Part shown: in pieces, positions 6,519 to 9,315 of the stretch
Position numbering within the stretch: position 1 is the stretch's first letter
How the letters are laid out: the number at the start of each line of letters is the position of its first letter
Source of the DNA: JBLHUT01 sp047629975
GTDB taxonomy: Bacteria; Pseudomonadota; Alphaproteobacteria; Rhodobacterales; Rhodobacteraceae
Length of the DNA stretch: 9,315 nt
Reading direction: 5' to 3'
Assembly: GCA_047629975.1 (NCBI GenBank)
Contig: JBLHUT010000138.1
Location: 1-9,315 of the forward strand
Position numbers and translations under genes: made by a program
Notes under the pieces: model-generated
The model's input: the letters and a program-made list of their open reading frames with translations, nothing else
What the model was told of the DNA's origin: nothing
Database searches by the model: none

Positions 6519-6534
6519 TTTTTGTATACCAAAA
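6519..6534. promoter_or_regulatory. Candidate operator: palindrome centred on GTATAC
   Basis: TTTTTGTATACCAAAA is an inverted repeat about the centre of GTATAC (6524-6529). All pairs match except the one flanking the core (T6523 versus C6530). It sits in the AT-rich middle of the divergent region, 165 bp from the regulator start and 278 bp from the Rieske start. FCD-type GntR proteins often bind palindromes of the TTGTATACAA or TGGTnnnACCA kind, so this is the best local candidate for autoregulation and divergent control. No second copy of equal quality was seen in the window. Confidence 0.5.
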
Positions 6535-6772
6535 AAACAGCTCTCGGAGATTTCCTGCATTCTGGTGCCTCTTTTTGTCGGGTTTCAGGCAAGTCGGGCA
6601 CTGGTTTTACCGCTTGTGCCGGTGGGCTGCGACCTTCGTTGCCGTCGGGCTGTACGCAAAACAGGTCGCGCTGGGTATCCGGTTGGGTGCAGGGACGATG
6701 CCAGCCGCCCGCCACAACCGGAACCTTGCGCAAAAAGGTAAGGCTGCCTCTTGCAGCGGGTTCGCGTTGTGT

Positions 6773-6785
6773 GGTTCCTTGAACC
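6773..6785. repeat. Inverted repeat GGTTC-CTT-GAACC before the Rieske gene
   Basis: A perfect five-base palindrome with a three-base centre, ending 26 bases before the Rieske ATG. As RNA it would be a small hairpin; as DNA a compact operator-like site. Role unknown and chance occurrence is possible. Confidence 0.3.
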
Positions 6786-6811
6786 GATCCTTCTGCAGCG
6801 AAATTTCCCCG

Positions 6812-7864
6812 ATGACCCACGCCGATCCACTTCGTGACGCCCCCAGCCCGACCGCAATTGCCGCGTTCGAGAGCGGTATGGCCAAATTCTGGCAGCCGGT
6901 CGCGCGGTCGGCCGATCTGGGGGGCGGTCACATCTTGCCGGTGCGTTTGTTGGGCACACCCGTCGCGCTGGCGCGTCTGGATGGCAAGCTGACGGCCGTT
7001 CTGGATGTTTGCCGCCACTATCAAGCCCGGCTCAGCCTTGGCGAGATTGCGGTGATTGACGGAAAGCAGGCCATTCAATGCCCCTATCACGGCTGGGCGT
7101 ATGGGTCGCACGGCGCATGCGTGCGCATTCCCCAGTTTCCCGCAGGACGCAAAATACCGACCCGCGCGAGCGTGCCGAGTTTTGCCGTAACCGAAGCCCT
7201 TGGCCTGATCTGGGTCTGCCTCGAGGGGCCAGCGGCATTCGGGTTGCCGACTTTTCCCGAGTATGACGATCCGGCGTTCCGCGCGGTCACTCTGGACGAG
7301 GATATCCCCACAAAAACAGCATCGACCCGCATGATCATGGGCACGCTGGATGACACCCATTTCCCTTGGGTCCACGAAGGCATTCTGGGGGATCGTGACA
7401 AGCCAGCCCCGCCCGATCACGTGGCAACCCGTGACGGGCCTGTCCTGAGGGTAGATTACGACATGATGCAGCCTGCATCGCTGTCGTCGGGGGCCACCGA
7501 CGGCGCCGATGTCGCAATCCAATACCGTAACGAAGTGCATATGCCAAACGTTGTCAAACTGGCGAAAAACACCCCTTCGGGGTGCTATATCGTGTGGCTG
7601 GCAACCTGTCCGGTGGATCACAAGACCTGCCGGAACTTCTGGACCTTCGCGCGCGACTACGACCTTGATCCTGCGCGCGACGAAATCTACCGGGAGTTCT
7701 CTACCCATGTCCGCCAACAGGACAAACCGATTATCGAAAGCCAGCGACCGTGGCTGCTCCCGCCGTTCTGGACCCAGATCGAGATGCCCCTGCGCCCCGG
7801 TGACCTGCCCTTGATCGCCTATCAGAAGTGGCTGGAGGAACTGGGCATCGGTCACGAGATCTGA
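6812..7864 (+). CDS. Rieske non-heme iron oxygenase, catalytic (alpha) subunit
   Basis: The product is 350 aa in the vanillate-demethylase/phenoxybenzoate-type size class. The Rieske [2Fe-2S] ligands are Cys67/His69 (VCRHYQARLSLGE) and Cys90/His93 (QCPYHGW), with 20 residues between the pairs, slightly longer than the common 15-17. The mononuclear iron site is DDTHFPWVHEG: Asp180-x2-His183-x4-His188. Asp304 in QQDKPIIESQRP is the probable third ligand. The C-terminus IAYQKWLEELG fits this family. It would hydroxylate or oxidatively demethylate a small, often aromatic or N-methyl substrate using O2 and electrons from a reductase. No ferredoxin or reductase gene is in the window. Start ATG 6812 lacks a clear ribosome-binding site. 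An alternative ATG at 6878 (328 aa, GAGAG four bases upstream) leaves MAKFWQPVAR as N-terminus, also family-like. A TTG start at 6575 would add an unfamiliar 79-residue extension and is not accepted. Confidence 0.92.
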   Translation: MTHADPLRDAPSPTAIAAFESGMAKFWQPVARSADLGGGHILPVRLLGTPVALARLDGKLTAVLDVCRHYQARLSLGEIAVIDGKQAIQCPYHGWAYGSHGACVRIPQFPAGRKIPTRASVPSFAVTEALGLIWVCLEGPAAFGLPTFPEYDDPAFRAVTLDEDIPTKTASTRMIMGTLDDTHFPWVHEGILGDRDKPAPPDHVATRDGPVLRVDYDMMQPASLSSGATDGADVAIQYRNEVHMPNVVKLAKNTPSGCYIVWLATCPVDHKTCRNFWTFARDYDLDPARDEIYREFSTHVRQQDKPIIESQRPWLLPPFWTQIEMPLRPGDLPLIAYQKWLEELGIGHEI

Positions 7865-7877
7865 CAGCGTAGCAAAG

Positions 7878-7930
7878 ACTTGCGCCCCCCATTTCAAGCG
7901 CCGGTTGCGGGGACAGGTTTGTGCGCAAGT
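7878..7930. repeat. 8-bp perfect inverted repeat after the Rieske stop codon
   Basis: ACTTGCGC (7878-7885) and GCGCAAGT (7923-7930) are exact reverse complements 37 bases apart. Inside the loop, C-run 7887-7890 can pair with G-run 7909-7912. It begins 13 bases after the Rieske stop and could be a 3' mRNA stem that stabilises or attenuates the transcript. The lack of a U-tract argues against intrinsic termination. Confidence 0.35.
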
Positions 7931-8041
7931 GTTCCGGGCGAGTATTCCGGAGCAGGTGCGGGACCAGCACCAGATCAGGCACTGTTATCCGGACAGGAAT
8001 CGTGCCAGCCTGCCGCACAAAATGCTATCGGTCGCGCCAAA

Positions 8042-8047
8042 AAAGGA
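8042..8047 (+). promoter_or_regulatory. Ribosome binding site of the flavoprotein
   Basis: AAAGGA with a seven-base spacer to the ATG at 8055, the strongest such site in block 3. It fixes the start of the flavoprotein. Confidence 0.65.
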
Positions 8048-8054
8048 CACCCGA

Positions 8055-9315
8055 ATGCCGGTTGAAAAAATTGATACTCTTGTGGTTGGCGCAGGTCAGG
8101 CAGGTTTGGCCATGAGCGAGCATCTGCAAGCGGCCGGCACCGACCACATCGTGCTGGAACGCAACCGCATCGCCGAACGCTGGCGCACCGAGAGATGGGC
8201 CTCGCTGGTGGCGAATGGCCCCGCCTGGCATGACCGTTTCCCCAGCAAGCCATTTGCCGATGTCGATCCCGACGGTTTCGCCCCACGGCAAAGCGTCGTG
8301 GATTATTTCGTGGACTTCGCCGCCCAGATCAAAGCGCCCGTGCGCTGCGGCGTCGAGGTCACAAACGTGCAAAAAAAGACGGGCGACCGTGGTTTTCGTA
8401 TCCGGACGTCGCACGGTGTGATCGAGGCCATAAACGTGATCGCCGCAACCGGCCCTTTCCAGCATCCGGTCATTCCGGCCCTTGTTTCTGACGACAACGG
8501 CCTTTTCCAACTCCATTCCAGTGCCTATCGCACCCCCGAACAGTTGCCTGCCGGAGCGGTGCTTGTGGTGGGGGCCGGATCGTCGGGGGGGCAGATCGCG
8601 GATGAGCTGTTGCGTGCAGGGCGCCGCGTTTACCTTTCGGTCGGGCCGCACGACAGGCCACCGCGCCGTTACAGAGGGCGGGATTTTTGCTGGTGGCTCG
8701 GGGTGCTTGGCAAATGGGATGCCGCCGCACGCGACCCCGGCACACAGCATGTCACAATCTCGGTGAGCGGCGCGCGGGGCGGCGAAACGGTAGACTTTCG
8801 AAGCTACGGCGCGCGGGGCATGACGCTTGTGGGTCGCACAACGGCATTCAGCGACGGTGTGATGCAATTCGCCCCCGATCTTTCGGTCAATCTGGAACGT
8901 GGTGATGCAAATTACCTATCGGTTCTGGACGAAGCCGACGCCTATGTTGCGCGCAACGGTCTTGACCTTCCCCAAGAGCCCAGCGCCCGCGTGATCGCGC
9001 CCGACCCGCCTTGCGTCACAAACCCGCTACGCCAACTTGATCTGGCAGCCGCCGGCATCACCACAATTTTGTGGGCTACAGGCTACCGCACCGATTACAG
9101 CTGGCTGGATGTGGATGTCTTTGATGCCCAAGGACAGCCACAGCATCAACGCGGCGTTTCGACAGAGCCGGGGATATATTTTCTGGGACTGCCATGGCAG
9201 TCACGGCGCGGCTCTGCCTTTATCTGGGGGGTGTGGCATGATGCAAAGTATCTGGCAGACCACATCGCCACCCAACACAGCTACCGCACCTATCACGAGG
9301 CCGCACAGAACCTGT
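8055..9315 (+). CDS. Flavin-dependent monooxygenase-like NAD(P)/FAD oxidoreductase, 3' end outside the window
   Basis: 420 residues are readable without a stop; the end is cut by the window. There are two dinucleotide folds: FAD-binding LVVGAGQAGLAMSEHL (9-24) with ERWRTERWASL (41-51), and NAD(P)-binding LVVGAGSSGGQIADEL (170-185). Between them LFQLHSSAYR (150-159) matches the FMO/YUCCA fingerprint region (FxGxxxHxxxY), but the Gly after Phe151 is not at its usual place. The motif ILWATGYRTDYSWL (338-351) is the typical ATGY element before the C-terminus, followed by GIYFLGLPWQSRRGSAFIWGV. RRYRGRDFCWWLGVLGKWD (204-222) seems characteristic of a bacterial subgroup without a function known to me. 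FMO-type enzymes form a C4a-hydroperoxyflavin and oxygenate N, S or ketones; some relatives are plain dehydrogenases or electron donors. Position after a Rieske oxygenase suggests the same pathway, but the gene has its own ribosome-binding site and possibly its own promoter. Confidence 0.88.
   Translation, partial: MPVEKIDTLVVGAGQAGLAMSEHLQAAGTDHIVLERNRIAERWRTERWASLVANGPAWHDRFPSKPFADVDPDGFAPRQSVVDYFVDFAAQIKAPVRCGVEVTNVQKKTGDRGFRIRTSHGVIEAINVIAATGPFQHPVIPALVSDDNGLFQLHSSAYRTPEQLPAGAVLVVGAGSSGGQIADELLRAGRRVYLSVGPHDRPPRRYRGRDFCWWLGVLGKWDAAARDPGTQHVTISVSGARGGETVDFRSYGARGMTLVGRTTAFSDGVMQFAPDLSVNLERGDANYLSVLDEADAYVARNGLDLPQEPSARVIAPDPPCVTNPLRQLDLAAAGITTILWATGYRTDYSWLDVDVFDAQGQPQHQRGVSTEPGIYFLGLPWQSRRGSAFIWGVWHDAKYLADHIATQHSYRTYHEAAQNL

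Larger units (their letters stand above)
6355..6811. promoter_or_regulatory. Divergent control region between the GntR operon and the Rieske gene
   Basis: 457 bp without a supported gene. The half next to the regulator holds its ribosome-binding site (GGAG, 6363-6366). The centre (about 6475-6545) is markedly AT-rich, with A or T runs of seven to eight bases and the GTATAC palindrome. The half next to the Rieske gene (6546-6811) is GC-rich again, with two short hairpins (GCTGC/GCAGC at 6743-6757 and GGTTC/GAACC at 6773-6785). A weak minus-strand promoter could be TTGAAC (6510-6515) with TGTATT near 6485-6490, but the spacing (about 19) is long. I find no convincing plus-strand -35/-10 pair. 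Confidence 0.6.
7865..8054 (+). other. 190-bp spacer between Rieske and flavoprotein genes
   Basis: No convincing gene. The short frames here start with non-ATG codons and have no recognisable content. It contains the inverted repeat at 7878-7930, a small GGTGC/GCACC hairpin (7955-7971) and, at its end, the ribosome-binding site of the flavoprotein. No T-run follows the hairpins, so there is no canonical intrinsic terminator, and I see no clear sigma70 promoter. The spacer is far larger than any other gene junction in the window. Confidence 0.5.

Noticed and set aside
6575..6811. N-terminal extension of the Rieske protein from a TTG codon
   Set aside because: Rare start codon, no good ribosome-binding site, and the extra 79 residues resemble nothing in Rieske oxygenases.
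6512..7897. 461-codon open frame on the - strand opposite the Rieske gene
   Set aside because: Although longer than the Rieske gene, it shows no recognisable motif, while the + strand frame has complete Rieske and iron ligands.
7946..7993. Two TCCGGA hexamers 42 bp apart as an operator pair
   Set aside because: The hexamer is common in GC-rich DNA and also occurs at 6364-6369; no wider similarity around the copies.
7880..8115. Small open frames in the Rieske-flavoprotein gap
   Set aside because: They start with non-ATG codons, overlap the flavoprotein start in other frames, and their products are featureless; no ferredoxin-like cysteine pattern.
8025..8867. 280-codon antisense frame within the flavoprotein gene
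   Set aside because: The + strand frame has both dinucleotide-binding motifs; the antisense product has none.

Overview
The window is GC-rich (about 60-63% by eye). Protein style and codon use suggest an alphaproteobacterium, most likely of the Rhodobacteraceae/Roseobacter type; this is an inference from resemblance, not a search. It holds nine protein genes in three transcriptional blocks, two of them cut by the window edges. I see no tRNA, rRNA, insertion sequence or CRISPR array.

Block 1 (1-3551, + strand) is a tightly packed operon entering from upstream: the tail of a divergent short-chain dehydrogenase, an enoyl-CoA hydratase/isomerase-family protein, a hotdog-fold hydratase of the mesaconyl-C4-CoA hydratase/HTD2 type, and a malonyl-CoA synthetase (MatB-like). 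Every junction is an ATGA overlap or a one-base gap.

Block 2 (6354-3562, - strand) runs toward block 1: an FCD-type GntR regulator, a CitE-like C-C lyase and an amidase-signature hydrolase. Its genes are also nearly fused, and its stop lies 10 bp from that of block 1.

Between 6355 and 6811 is a divergent control region with AT-rich tracts and a near-perfect palindrome centred on GTATAC, a good candidate operator for the GntR protein. Block 3 (6812-9315, + strand) then carries a Rieske non-heme iron oxygenase and, after a 190-bp gap, a flavin-dependent monooxygenase-like protein that runs off the end.

Taken together this looks like a locally regulated catabolic island. The inferred logic is that oxygenases attack the starting compound, the amidase frees a carboxylate from an amide, the MatB-like ligase makes a dicarboxylic acyl-CoA, the hydratases hydrate or isomerise it, and the CitE-like lyase splits it into central-metabolism CoA esters. 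The substrate cannot be read from the sequence. The most notable signal is that all four block-1 proteins differ from family consensus exactly at catalytic or specificity positions: SDR Tyr/Lys, both crotonase Glu, the hydratase Asn/Asp, and the MatB pocket Thr. That points to a non-standard substrate or chemistry.
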